Source of the DNA: Coptodactyla brooksi
Lineage: Eukaryota; Arthropoda; Insecta; Coleoptera; Scarabaeidae
Reading direction: 5' to 3'
Length of the DNA: 21,313 nt
Assembly (NCBI GenBank): GCA_033557675.1
Contig: JAWQRM010000576.1
Span: forward strand, 1 to 21,313
The position numbers and the translations under genes were made by a program. This document shows, piece after piece, positions 10,101 to 15,994 of this stretch. The notes under the pieces are model-generated. The model was not told where the DNA came from. It made no database searches and was given only the letters and a program-made list of their open reading frames with translations. The stretch's first letter is position 1, and each line of letters starts with the position of its first letter.

Positions 10101-11602
10101 TGGTATTCAAGGTAAATTACCAGATGAGGAAAATATTGAAGCCAATAATGATGAAGAGGAGGAACATGCTGATGGAGTAAAGATATATTTTCTTTTTTCG
10201 TACAAGGAGAAATCACTGTTTTTTTGTAGCCTGTAGTTGTTATGAATTGGAACATTGTAGAACAACTGCCAGAAGCTGCTGGATGTCGTAATAGCTTTAA
10301 CACAGTTATAGCAGGTTACGTAAATGCCATTCATATAAAACTTAGTCAAATTGAAAATAGTCATAAAACCTTTGCCCTGAGTCAGCCCACATTGGGATTA
10401 GCGGCTTATGAGAGTGTTGTTGAATTTGCGAAAGATATTATTTCTGGTGAAATTAGTCAGAATTTATTCAGGTAAGTTTCTGTGGAAAACCATCGAATAT
10501 TAATTCAATGTATTCGACTGTAGGGGAACATTAAAGAATTACTTAAAATAGAATTTCAAAATATAAATATTAAAAAAATTAAACTAAAACACTATGAGAT
10601 AAGTATAGATGTTTTTCTGCTTAGAAAATATTAGATTAGTTTTTTGTGTATTGAACTATACGTGAAAGAATTGAATTTACTTCAAAATGTCAGCCGTCTT
10701 GCCAAAACGTCTTGAATTTAAAATACAGTTTTGCTGTCATTCCTGTGAGACTGTGGGGAAATTGCTCTTCTTTGAAAGTTTCGGTTTGCATGTGACAACA
10801 CTGTTGTTTGCCACTTTTCTTTATGCAATATCCACATATTGCATAGGATGTAATTGAAGAAATAGCAAACAAACAATATTAATTGATTGTTTTTTCAACA
10901 GAATAACGGAGAGAATAAGGGACCGTCTACCAACTAGAACTGAAAATGGTTTAAACCCGGCGTTAGAACTAATCAAATCTATATGTCATGTGCTATCTCT
11001 GGATCCTGCAGTACAAGAGACTGTTCAAGTCCTCAGGAGCAATCTGCTTCGTTTAATTGGTATATAAATTCATACAGCTAAGTCTATAATGGCAAATAAA
11101 ACGTTTAATGATAGGTGTCGGCGAATTTTCTGAAAAAGCCGTTTGGAGTGATCCCACCATATCTTACGTCATACCTCAACTGATATGCAAAGCTTGCAAT
11201 CATTGTCGCGATGTTGATTTAGGGAGGGATCCACATAGAACGGAAACATCATGGCTGTGTCCATTGTGTAACACTGCCTATGATAATATGGAAATTGAAA
11301 GCTTGTTGTTAGATATTGTGACTAGGAAGCTTATTGCATATAATCTTCAAGACCTACAATGCAAGAAGTGTACACAGGTTAGTTATATTTATGGAATTTT
11401 ATTTAACAATGCCTGAAAACGTTTATTTCAGATTAAATTGGAAAATTTAATAAAACATTGTCAATGTGCAGGAGAGTTTAGAGGAATAATAGCACGTGAT
11501 GAATTAGTAGAACTACTGAAGACTTTCTTGCATTTAGCTAAAAAGTATTCCATGCCAGCTTTAGAAGAGACCATAATAAATATTTTGTTTTTAGTTAGAT
11601 AG
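969..11602 (+). CDS. POLE: DNA polymerase epsilon catalytic subunit, 18 3'-terminal exons (5' partial)
   Basis: POLE is the leading-strand replicative B-family polymerase of the nucleus. It has an N-terminal polymerase with 3'-5' proofreading and a C-terminal inactive polymerase-like half that binds the second subunit and CMG helicase. Joined exons: 969-1162, 1225-1565, 1625-1817, 2363-2630, 2706-2879, 3869-4309, 4365-4730, 5388-5571, 5653-5967, 6030-6263, 7625-7821, 7868-9079, 9739-9993, 10056-10176, 10230-10471, 10902-11059, 11115-11377, 11432-11602. They give 1,775 codons plus a split first codon, with all phases consistent and no internal stop. The order seen is Exo III, motif A, Fe-S cysteines, motif B, motif C (DTD), KKRY, inactive half, acidic linker and two C-terminal Cys modules. 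The human protein has about 2,286 residues; the window begins near human residue 434, so roughly 430 residues are missing and the linker is shorter. Intact catalytic residues argue for a working gene. Exon boundaries come from similarity plus splice consensus, not from transcripts. Confidence 0.97.
1225..1565 (+). CDS. POLE: POLE exon b: N-terminal/palm linker region
   Basis: Begins GG ACA, completing the split Gly codon, then runs TLCESLLMVQAFQGNIIFPN, TYVGGHVEALESGVFR and DIPCRFRM, which are highly conserved POLE blocks between the exonuclease and palm. It ends …LTALK at a phase-0 donor (AAG|GTCTGA). The following intron is 59 bp. The reverse-strand open frame across 1337-1600 is an antisense shadow. 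Confidence 0.95.
1625..1817 (+). CDS. POLE: POLE exon c: palm motif A and Fe-S cysteines
   Basis: It contains HLDVGAMYPNIILTNRLQP, polymerase motif A with the catalytic Asp and the MYPN sugar-gate region. CAACDFNQLNATC follows, giving three of the four cysteines that hold the [4Fe-4S] cluster known from yeast Pol2 (CysX). The exon ends after the first base of a Met codon (A|GTACGT), completed by TG in the next exon to give GEYMPASRSEY. Confidence 0.95.
1818..2362 (+). other. POLE: POLE intron c (545 bp)
   Basis: Strongly AT-rich, with no gene. It holds a 14-bp inverted repeat (AATTCATAATGAAA at 2091-2104 against 2119-2132, loop 14 nt), a further AATTCATAATGAATT copy at 2065-2079, and a two-unit 20-bp tandem repeat at 2165-2204. 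The acceptor sits in a poorly T-rich context (CATGCATCAG), so 2363 is placed mainly by protein similarity and phase. Confidence 0.8.
2363..2630 (+). CDS. POLE: POLE exon d: P-domain region, fourth Fe-S Cys
   Basis: Reads (M)PASRSEYHRIQQQLETEKF, then LYCRKAYKKMKVTRVEEKV and ENSFYVDTVRAFRDR. The Cys in LYCRKAY aligns with the fourth CysX ligand, and the surrounding basic helix belongs to the POLE-specific processivity domain that encircles nascent duplex DNA. It ends AG|GTAATA with a split Arg codon, followed by a 75-bp intron. Confidence 0.95.
2706..2879 (+). CDS. POLE: POLE exon e: fingers, motif B
   Basis: Begins with the last base of the split Arg codon and reads YEYKGLSKRSKQEVSKAIKG, then KNREILYDSLQLAHKCILNS and FYGYVMRKG. 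The K…NSFYGY segment is motif B, whose Lys and Tyr contact the incoming nucleotide. The exon ends GG|GTTAGT in the middle of a Gly codon. The next exon is 989 bp away, across an intron with a fold-back element. Confidence 0.95.
2880..3868 (+). other. POLE: POLE intron e (989 bp) with transposon insertion
   Basis: The donor is GTTAGT and the acceptor is CTGTATAG|TGCAAG. The middle half is the fold-back element at 3021-3470; the rest is AT-rich sequence without coding signals. The element lies fully between splice sites, so the protein is unaffected. Confidence 0.85.
3021..3470. mobile_element. fold-back / MITE-like element with ~150-bp inverted arms
   Basis: The left arm (about 3021-3171) and right arm (about 3323-3470) are imperfect reverse complements across their whole length. 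Shared blocks include AAAACTGGAG, ACAAACTTC-like text, GGGTACACCTAGA, CACATAG, CAATCCTAACGAGAT and GCAAATTG. A 150-bp centre separates the arms, with weaker pairing continuing inward. No transposase frame is present, so it is non-autonomous. The outer ends (CAGGGTAATTT… on the left) resemble many insect DNA-element termini. I could not identify a target-site duplication with confidence. Confidence 0.8.
3869..4309 (+). CDS. POLE: POLE exon f: palm motif C and KKRY
   Basis: Begins T GCA AGA TGG, completing Gly, and reads ARWHSMEMAGIVCYTGAHII. Next come LELDTDGIWC (motif C; the Asp pair that binds catalytic metal), ENSIFFEVDGPY and KEEGKKLKKRYAVFNFDG, the conserved KKRY that contacts primer DNA. 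It ends GG|GTAAGT in a Gly codon. The 55-bp intron that follows ends TTTTTCAG. All catalytic residues are intact. Confidence 0.96.
4365..4730 (+). CDS. POLE: POLE exon g: thumb domain
   Basis: Reads [20 protein letters not shown], then NYWLDVLYSHG, MPDSELFDLISENRSMSKKL and [20 protein letters not shown], all near-identical to other animal POLE proteins. It ends in a split Arg codon at AG|GTACTT (…KPEGAPITER). Reading on past 4730 gives intron sequence. Confidence 0.96.
4731..5387 (+). other. POLE: POLE intron g (657 bp)
   Basis: AT-rich, without coding potential. Its notable content is the minus-strand hammerhead-like core at 5115-5148 and surrounding sequence that looks like a short retroelement remnant. 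The acceptor is AATTTTAG at 5380-5387. Confidence 0.8.
5115..5148 (-). repeat. hammerhead-like 34-nt core, copy 1
   Basis: On the minus strand: CTGATGA (5148-5142), one base, a 6-nt arm, 3-nt loop and 6-nt arm, then GAAAC and ATGCGT (5120-5115). CTGATGA and GAAA flanking a hairpin are the catalytic core elements of hammerhead ribozymes. However, one additional base sits between CTGATGA and the hairpin, so activity is doubtful. A second copy of the same length and layout lies at 14341-14374. It is probably part of a retroelement remnant. Confidence 0.5.
5388..5571 (+). CDS. POLE: POLE exon h
   Basis: Begins G GCA ATA CCA, completing Arg, and reads RAIPLAIFQTEP, KHFLRKWLKDN, ILDWQYYIERLGGAIQKIIT and IPAAMQG. 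This is the end of the catalytic half's thumb and the start of the connection to the inactive half. Phase-0 donor GGC|GTAAGT; the following intron is 81 bp. Confidence 0.95.
5653..5967 (+). CDS. POLE: POLE exon i: linker, ends at a GC donor
   Basis: Reads IVNPVPRIRHPDWLHKQVLE, then a poorly conserved hydrophilic linker with QRRIDEMF (a weak PIP-box-like string, inference only) and KRKRRP (a possible nuclear-localisation cluster). It ends KSWKEVLGNPPPIGTTK. The junction AAG|GCAAGT uses a GC donor. Splicing there gives GTTK-EEQLIWLRF, which matches the family; no GT donor nearby keeps the frame. Confidence 0.93.
6030..6263 (+). CDS. POLE: POLE exon j
   Basis: A 78-codon exon without an internal Met start: EEQLIWLRFQKRKWRYQ, a basic tract (KAKRQKN), GGFLQKAQRTLL, WQIIQI and EYKLWAL. 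It corresponds to the human EEWLVWLRFHKKKWQLQ … LFRLWAL region. It is open in one frame from acceptor TTATAG to donor CTT|GTAAGT, both phase 0. Confidence 0.95.
6264..7624 (+). other. POLE: POLE intron j (1,361 bp)
   Basis: The longest intron in the gene. It holds the plus-strand mariner-type scrap near 7476-7508 and a minus-strand 79-codon open frame (7191-6952) with no recognisable domain. A further short minus-strand open stretch lies around 6771-6880. The sequence from about 7294 (ATACAGGGT…) to 7600 looks transposon-derived. The acceptor is TTACTTTTAG at 7615-7624. Confidence 0.8.
7476..7508 (+). mobile_element. mariner-type transposase fragment (DLTPLDFFLWG)
   Basis: Eleven codons read DLTPLDFFLWG, the characteristic third catalytic block of an insect mariner-related DDE transposase; the upstream W-P-x-R-S-P half is lost. 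Downstream the frame meets a TAG within about ten codons and then reads VAIKDKL. This is the same block as the minus-strand remnant at 124-204, but a different copy in the opposite orientation. It is dead and lies inside a POLE intron. Its likely extent is about 7290-7610; the edges are not defined. Confidence 0.65.
7625..7821 (+). CDS. POLE: POLE exon k
   Basis: Reads VQNELHMVKLQVPRIFYANL, then KCADEGAIFKKCNRTLPRSR and YNLYMYTVAEDTFQEF. This corresponds to the start of the inactive polymerase-like half in human POLE (LSIPRVFYVNQ …). It ends GT|GTAAGA in a Val codon, before the 46-bp intron that is the shortest in the gene. Confidence 0.95.
7868..9079 (+). CDS. POLE: POLE exon l: inactive polymerase-like half (1,212 bp)
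   Basis: The largest exon. It begins by completing Val and reads KMYVDLTSSDVEGVYETQVP, LGCVCKVLPG, KAFVFVVDTVRTNLLPNLNS, GPTLLAIQS, DWQSIGAR-like NWQSIGARALIRHYL, YFHLPVGNMP and LLWCSPTDRPDLGG. It ends SYDETA-like IYDETARCAEAFKILRTM. This half keeps the B-family fold but lacks catalytic Asp pairs in the family; it is essential for CMG binding and replisome structure. It ends AG|GTGAGT. A 146-codon antisense frame at 8853-8413 is a shadow. Confidence 0.96.
9080..9738 (+). other. POLE: POLE intron l (659 bp)
   Basis: AT-rich, no gene. It contains a 17-bp inverted repeat with a 6-nt loop (arms 9210-9226 and 9233-9249, one mismatch), strong enough to fold in the transcript. The acceptor is AATTTTAG|ATGGCTC. 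Confidence 0.8.
9739..9993 (+). CDS. POLE: POLE exon m
   Basis: Reads (R)WLRSPKSLLYDPALLRTLQN, MKKLFMQLVAEFKRLGCTII, YANFNKIILSTRK and KELFHSLEIAY, near-identical to the human [20 protein letters not shown] … region. It ends AG|GTGCCA in a split Arg codon, followed by a 62-bp intron. Confidence 0.95.
10056..10176 (+). CDS. POLE: POLE exon n with short acidic linker
   Basis: Reads QCWEQLIWLDPANYAGIQGK, then an acidic stretch with DEENIE and NDEEEEHADG. The same position in human POLE holds a much longer Glu-rich tract, so the linker is contracted here. It ends GGA|GTAAAG (phase 0); the next intron is 53 bp. Confidence 0.92.
10230..10471 (+). CDS. POLE: POLE exon o
   Basis: Begins CCT GTA GTT GTT ATG AAT TGG (PVVVMNWNIVEQLPEAAGC), then NSFNTVIAGYVNAIHIKLSQ and FAKDIISGEISQNLF. 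It matches human NNWNILQFLPQAASC onward and lacks most of the Arg/Ser insert seen in vertebrates. Acceptor TTTTTTTGTAG; donor AG|GTAAGT. Confidence 0.94.
10472..10901 (+). other. POLE: POLE intron o (430 bp)
   Basis: Its 5' part is AT-rich. The segment from about 10680 to 10870 is less AT-rich than the rest and contains a 56-codon plus-strand open frame (10687-10857, MSAVLPKRLEFKIQ…) and an antisense open frame (10872-10690). No POLE sequence is missing between the flanking exons, so this segment is not a needed exon. A 10-bp inverted repeat (TATGCAATAT, loop CCAC) lies at 10822-10845. Probably an unrecognised repeat insertion. Confidence 0.6.
10902..11059 (+). CDS. POLE: POLE exon p
   Basis: Completes Arg and reads ITERIRDRLPTRTENGLNPA, LELIKSICHVLSLDPAVQET and VQVLRSNLLRLI. 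This aligns with the human helical segment before the Zn modules (ALEFIKYVCKVLSLD). It has no Met at its start. Acceptor TTTTTTCAACAG; ends G|GTATAT in a Gly codon before a 55-bp intron. Confidence 0.93.
11115..11377 (+). CDS. POLE: POLE exon q: CysA zinc module
   Basis: Reads VGEFSEKAVWSDPTISYVIP, then QLICKACNHC … SWLCPLC, giving the paired CxxC knuckles of the CysA zinc module. The first pair of CysB follows (LQCKKCTQ). These C-terminal modules bind the second polymerase epsilon subunit (POLE2). It ends CAG|GTTAGT, phase 0; the following intron is 54 bp. Confidence 0.95.
11432..11602 (+). CDS. POLE: POLE exon r: last exon and stop
   Basis: Reads IKLENLIKHCQCAGEF, supplying the last two CysB ligands (C-x-C, as human YCSCAGDF). 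A C-terminal helix pair follows (ELLKTFLHLAKKYSM, LEETIINILFLVR), then TAG at 11600-11602. The length past CysB is about the same as in human POLE. Confidence 0.94.
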   Translation: MKLENLIKHCQCAGEFRGIIARDELVELLKTFLHLAKKYSMPALEETIINILFLVR

Positions 11603-11720
11603 TGTACGAATGTTTAATTTTGTGTTTGTAGGTTTTTTATTTTACTCGCGTCTTGAAAATAGATTTAGATTTTTATAGTATTTTATTTATTTAACAAAGG
11701 TTAAGAATCTCTACCTGGTA

Positions 11721-11784
11721 AATAAATGCCATATTTTATGAAACTGCTAGTTTTATACAGTGAGGATACTACTAATGGAATAAA
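11721..11784 (+). promoter_or_regulatory. POLE: candidate POLE poly(A) signals
   Basis: Two AATAAA hexamers lie 119 and 177 bases past the stop codon, at 11721-11726 and 11779-11784. Both are at normal distances for an insect 3' UTR. AATAAA is common by chance in DNA this AT-rich, so which one is used is unknown. Confidence 0.5.
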
Positions 11785-13020
11785 ATGATTTTTGGCGATA
11801 TTTTAGAAAATTGTGGAAAATGCTCGGACAGGTCGATTTTTACTCTCAAACTTAGGTCTTTTGAATTAAAATTTCAATATACAGAGTGATCCACGTATTA
11901 GCAGTAATAGATAGGTCATTTTGTACAAGCAAAAGCAAAGGAAAATACGGGTCAAAACATGATTACATTGCGACTTGTTTAAGGAGAACTGGTAAAGGGA
12001 CAGTTATTTGGGTTTGAACGGGAGATCCAGGAAGGTGGTTTTCTGAAGAGTGGAAGAGACCTTTGCATAGCTTAGGTGGTTAGAGTATCTGTCAGGAAAG
12101 CAAAAGGACCCAGGTTCAATTCCTGCTCGCAGGTCAATTTATTTTCGTGATCAACCTAAAGTAATACATAACTTATTTGCTTATCTTGGCGAAATATTAA
12201 TAGAAAAACAGCAAATTAATATTAATAGTACCTAGGTTAGTGAAAACTGGTGGCAGGGCGTGGCTGTACCGATTTTTCAAATGGGAGATACGAGGATGAG
12301 AAAACCATATTAATTTCTATATTCTTAATCTTAGGAAAGTTCCCAAAAAATACAAATTTAGTTACAACCATAAATTGTCAAAAGCAAATTATTTCTCCAA
12401 TGTCAACAAACACCTGGCATAGCTAGGAAATTATCTTTTTCTCCCTACATAAAATTGTCACAATGACAATTATTATTAGTCATTCAATAATTTATGTAAA
12501 TCATTAAGATGAAGCATAAAATATAAGTGATATTAAACCTGAGTACATAAGGCTATTGTCTCAAATGGAACAAAGGAAATTTAAGGCCAATTTGGTAAGC
12601 GTTTGCCTTATATTTGTTACGGTTTTTGACAATCTGTTACTTTTAATATACATATCTTTATCTAAAATTCTTAATGCACTGGCCAACAGGCTAGCATAAA
12701 ATTCGTTTCCAACATCTCAAAACTTCTACGTATATCTAAGAATTTGTTTGTCGTAGTTTGGTAGCATCGTAACATATTTGTGTGTCACTAAAAAGTCACC
12801 AGATCTTGACATTTCAAACATCGTCGTTCGTGAACCGAGTATTTCTTCGTCATTCGAACGTTAAGAAATGCAGACATCTTTCATAATTAACTAATATACA
12901 ATTTTCGCTCGTTTAATAGTATAGGATTCAATGTTAATATCCTTTGATAGTAATGAACATTTCTTTTCCTGTTATTTAATAGTAAATTAATTTTGTTACG
13001 CCGCTGACTTTCTCAATTGT
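11785..13020. other. intergenic, repeat-derived
   Basis: No coding exon is supported. From about 11879 (ATACAGAGTGATCC…) to at least 12180 the sequence looks like one dispersed repeat and includes the tRNA-like unit at 12058-12135. The start resembles the fold-back element's CAGGGT end in POLE intron e. From 12190 to 13020 I see AT-rich sequence with stops in all frames and nothing assignable. Confidence 0.5.
12058..12135 (+). repeat. tRNA-derived element (SINE head or tRNA pseudogene)
   Basis: An internal pol III promoter is visible: A box TAGCTTAGGTGG at 12068-12079 and B box GGTTCAATTCC at 12113-12123, 33 bases apart. A D-arm (GCTT/GAGT) and most of a T-arm (CCAGG/CCTGC) can be folded. 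The anticodon arm is weak, position 33 is not T, and the acceptor strands no longer pair in register. It is therefore not a working tRNA. The surrounding repeat-like sequence makes a SINE head more likely than a lone tRNA pseudogene. No poly(A) or simple-repeat tail is evident downstream. Confidence 0.6.
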
Positions 13021-13024
13021 GGCA

Positions 13025-13084
13025 CTTGCAGTATGGTAATAATTAAAGTGGGGAGTTTTATTTTAATCATTACCATACTGCAAG
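13025..13084. repeat. near-perfect 23-bp hairpin, 14-nt loop
   Basis: Arms 13025-13047 and 13062-13084 (CTTGCAGTATGGTAAT…) pair at 22 of 23 positions around a G-rich loop. The 60-nt size fits a miRNA precursor or a tiny MITE. The near-absence of bulges makes a young inverted duplication equally likely. Confidence 0.7.
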
Positions 13085-13446
13085 TTTGGTTGCCTAATCA
13101 GTTGCAATCGCACGTAGGACATTTCTGAAAGCCCTGTAGTACCATCAAATTAAATAATAGTAACATGTTGATCAATTACTAATTGTAATAATGTACTAAA
13201 TTATTACTACTAACTAACCATAAGTTAATGTTTTCAACCTATTAACAAAAATTACTTCAGGAATAATATAGTTTTACAAGATGGGCAACCTTACTCGAAG
13301 TTGTGCATGCGCATTAATAGATACCTAAATTACTTTTTCCTGAAAATTGTGTCTCTCTTTAGTCTTCAATAGTCTGCAAACCCCTTTAAAGTGAAAATTA
13401 AATTCATTTCATACTAATGACAATAACAAAGTCCCTCATGCCGTTC

Positions 13447-13813
13447 TTCTTTCCCCTACTCTACTTTACTTGGAGACTTTAGTTCTTTTATTTTCCTCGT
13501 ACAAGCCAATAGGAACACGTATTGCAGATAAATTTGAATCGCAACGGTTTTGTGTACGAATATTTAATCGAGCATACTATCACTTCTTATCGATAAACAT
13601 GGAATATACTTGGAATACATAAAGCAGGTTATTGATAACATTTCTACTAATATGGTACATCAAGATATGGTGTGCTGTTAATATGTGCAACCTCGTTTGC
13701 CCTTTCCCGCTCTATCTGGTTTACATGGGGATTTTAGTTCTTTTACAGACTTCCAATGTTGCCGGAGCCAATAGGAAGACGTTGTAACTAAATTTGAATT
13801 AACGGTTTTATGT
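13447..13813. repeat. diverged direct duplication with CCAAT boxes
   Basis: Copy 1 (about 13447-13554) and copy 2 (about 13699-13813) share, in the same order, CTTTCCC, a T-rich segment ending TTTAGTTCTTTTA, AGCCAATAGGAA, AAATTTGAAT and ACGGTTTT(G/A)TGT. CCAAT lies at 13506-13510 and 13768-13772. The spacing is about 255 bp. It may be a repeat family or duplicated promoter-type sequence; I cannot tell which. Confidence 0.6.
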
Positions 13814-15193
13814 CTAAAGCTTGTGTCTCCAGTCTTCCAGAAACGACAGGCTTGGTTGTATGTGTTTTAGTGAATAGTATTTTATTGAATAACATTTTAA
13901 TTTGACAAGAGTTGACGTTAAAAATTGAAGGCAAGTATCTTTATATTGCTTGTTAAAACAAATACAGTCTCATTTCTCGTATGTGAAAATGAACGCCAGT
14001 TTTTTTTAGGCAGTAAATAAAGTTTTTTTTTTGAATAATATAGTTATTTGTTTGTCAAGAAATGGTAAATTGTTAACAATTATTAATTAACTTCAATTGT
14101 ACACATTTGCATTATGGATATCCCAGTACTGGCTGATAGAAAACATGAATTGAAAGACATATACTGATGCAAAAATGACTATAAGAAACACATGGGTCAA
14201 GGTGGTTATGGGGTTGAAAAAATCGTAGATATGGGGAATGAAACTTTTCAGAAATGCACACTAGTAGTTTGTCATACTGAAAAGATTATTAATTAACGGT
14301 GTGACACAACCACATCAAAACGAAAATGTTTATTTGTTTGACGCATATGTCCCTGACCATGTCAGCATCATCAGCAGCGGCGAAGACAAATAAATATAAA
14401 AAGCCATTTTACGGATACTGCAATTTAGCCATTTATAAATAATATTATAAATATTTCTATATTAGAAATATCAAAATAAATATTTTGATATTTTTGGTGT
14501 GGTGCTGTCATTGTTCAACTTTGTTACTAAGCCAAACATTCTAAAATTCACAACTTTGTTACCACTTAATTAAAACAGGAAATTAATTGGTCGATGCACA
14601 TTTTGCCGATCAAGATGTGTGTCGAACAGTTAATTTTCTGTTTTGATGGTAAACATCGATAAACTTGTTACAAAACCAAAGGTTCCTAATCCACAATTCA
14701 TTCATGTCGGCGATGATGACAGTCATAGTAATACAGACGTCATTTCGGGTAATTATTTCAATCCGTACACATTTCAAGTTTTTTCTCTGGCTTTTAATTT
14801 TTACTGTACAAAGTTATTCTTTCTTAAACAAATCTGAATTCGAGTGTGTAAAGTATTTTATAGCTGTGTAAAGATACGAATACTGTACACAAAGCTATAG
14901 CTGGAATAGATAAAAACAATTATCCTTTAATTGTTTTTATTGTGTCCTAACTTATTTGTAGTTTATACCTATATAGAAAAGACCAACTCGTTACAGAACA
15001 ATAACTCATTATAGAAAAATATTACCGTGTTGTTAGCCTTGCACCTAACTCTTTACAGGTTACCCGTGTTGTATAAAAAATGTATAGCATATTTTTCTAC
15101 TATGTCATTGGCCTATATACATCTACTTTGTTTTCTGTTTGTTTAAACACTGAATTTAGCTTCTCTAGGCATACTTGGAATTAACAAAATGTT
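13814..15193. other. intergenic, no gene recognised
   Basis: AT-rich with scattered inverted repeats: arms 14466-14478 and 14481-14493 (AAATATCAAAATA), and arms 14910-14922 and 14928-14940 (ATAAAAACAATTA, loop 5). The second hammerhead-like core sits at 14341-14374. Two open frames starting at 14643 and 14665 are short, overlapping, of odd composition and without similarity I recognise. I see no exon. Confidence 0.5.
14341..14374 (-). repeat. hammerhead-like 34-nt core, copy 2
   Basis: On the minus strand: CTGATGA (14374-14368), one base, then a hairpin with CTGAC pairing GTCAG around ATG, then GACAT and ATGCGT (14346-14341). Total length and element order equal copy 1 at 5115-5148, and 24 of 34 bases match. 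The GAA core has become GAC, which would abolish hammerhead cleavage, so this copy is probably dead. Confidence 0.5.
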
Positions 15194-15290
15194 TTATGGA
15201 TTGGAATAATCCACGATATTCTTCTGTTCTTTAATCTGAGCAATTTTTAATAGATCTTTCATTTTCTCTACATGGGTAGGTAAACAGTTG

Positions 15291-15660
15291 ATGGCTAATT
15301 TATTCCATAATTTTCCAAATTGGAATTTTCCTGTTTTCGATTGCCGTTCAAATATACAGATAAGAACTTCTAAATTTGTGGAAAATCATTTCATCTTCTT
15401 AAATGCATGTTTGTTCTTCTTTGGTGGCACTATAACTTATATTGAGCTATCTGCCCACTCCATTCGTTCCAGTCATTGCTCTCCTCTAGCCTCTGACATG
15501 ATGACTAATTTATTCCATAAATTTACAAATTGGAATTTTCGTACTATTGATTGTGGTTTAAATATGCAGATAAGAACTTCTAAATTTGTGGAGAATCACT
15601 TCAACTTGTTAAATTCATGTTTCATCTTCTTCGGTGTTACTATAACTTAAATTGAGTTGT
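15291..15660. repeat. direct duplication, 210-bp period
   Basis: Copy 1 (15291-15450) and copy 2 (15501-15660) share long identical runs, for example CAGATAAGAACTTCTAAATT. They are offset by exactly 210 bp (70 codons), which is why a plus-strand frame stays open through both. On the minus strand, copy 1 reads open from 15385 to 15194 (…LEVLICIF…FGKLWNKL…PTHVEKMKDLLK…). Both copies share the same TGA before it. It lies just 3' of the reverse-transcriptase remnant in that element's own direction, so it may be part of that element. Confidence 0.75.
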
Positions 15661-15994
15661 AGTCTACCCTATCTTCCCTCTTTGTTCATCCCAGCCCCTG
15701 GTACTCAGTAGACTTTGCGCATCACTAGCCATACCGTCTTCCCATCGCAGACTGAGCTTTACCACCATTCTCTTCCCTCCCTTCATTTAGTTATCTTTTT
15801 TGGTACGTAATCTGCCCTGCATTCAACATGCCCTGCCTACTGCAGGGCATGTTTGTTCCTATGTGTTCCTATTTCTTTATTCCTATGTGTTTGGCGAGTC
15901 TGGGCTCTGCACATAGCTGATGTAATTTATGGTTGTATTTAATTCTCCATATGCCCTTATTCCATGGGTATAGATTTTTCTTAAAATCTTTCAT
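15661..15994. other. likely 3' part of the non-LTR element
   Basis: No host gene. Minus-strand translation contains KHALQ followed by a stop and AGHVE, close to the (R)W-A-G-H-V motif near the C-terminus of many insect endonuclease/reverse transcriptases. A GCAGGGCATG-type short repeat pair lies around 15810-15850. Confidence 0.45.

Noticed and set aside
12058..12135. Functional tRNA gene
   Set aside because: Acceptor strands do not pair in register, the anticodon stem has a mismatch and a wobble pair, and position 33 is not T.
14643..14871. Two overlapping 64-68-codon frames
   Set aside because: Overlapping in different frames, AT-driven composition, no splice or domain support.
15288..15650. 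120-codon plus-strand open frame
   Set aside because: It stays open because the 210-bp duplication is a multiple of three, lacks an ATG at its listed start (TTG), and its Phe/Asn-rich peptide is not recognisable. The minus frame looks more coding-like.
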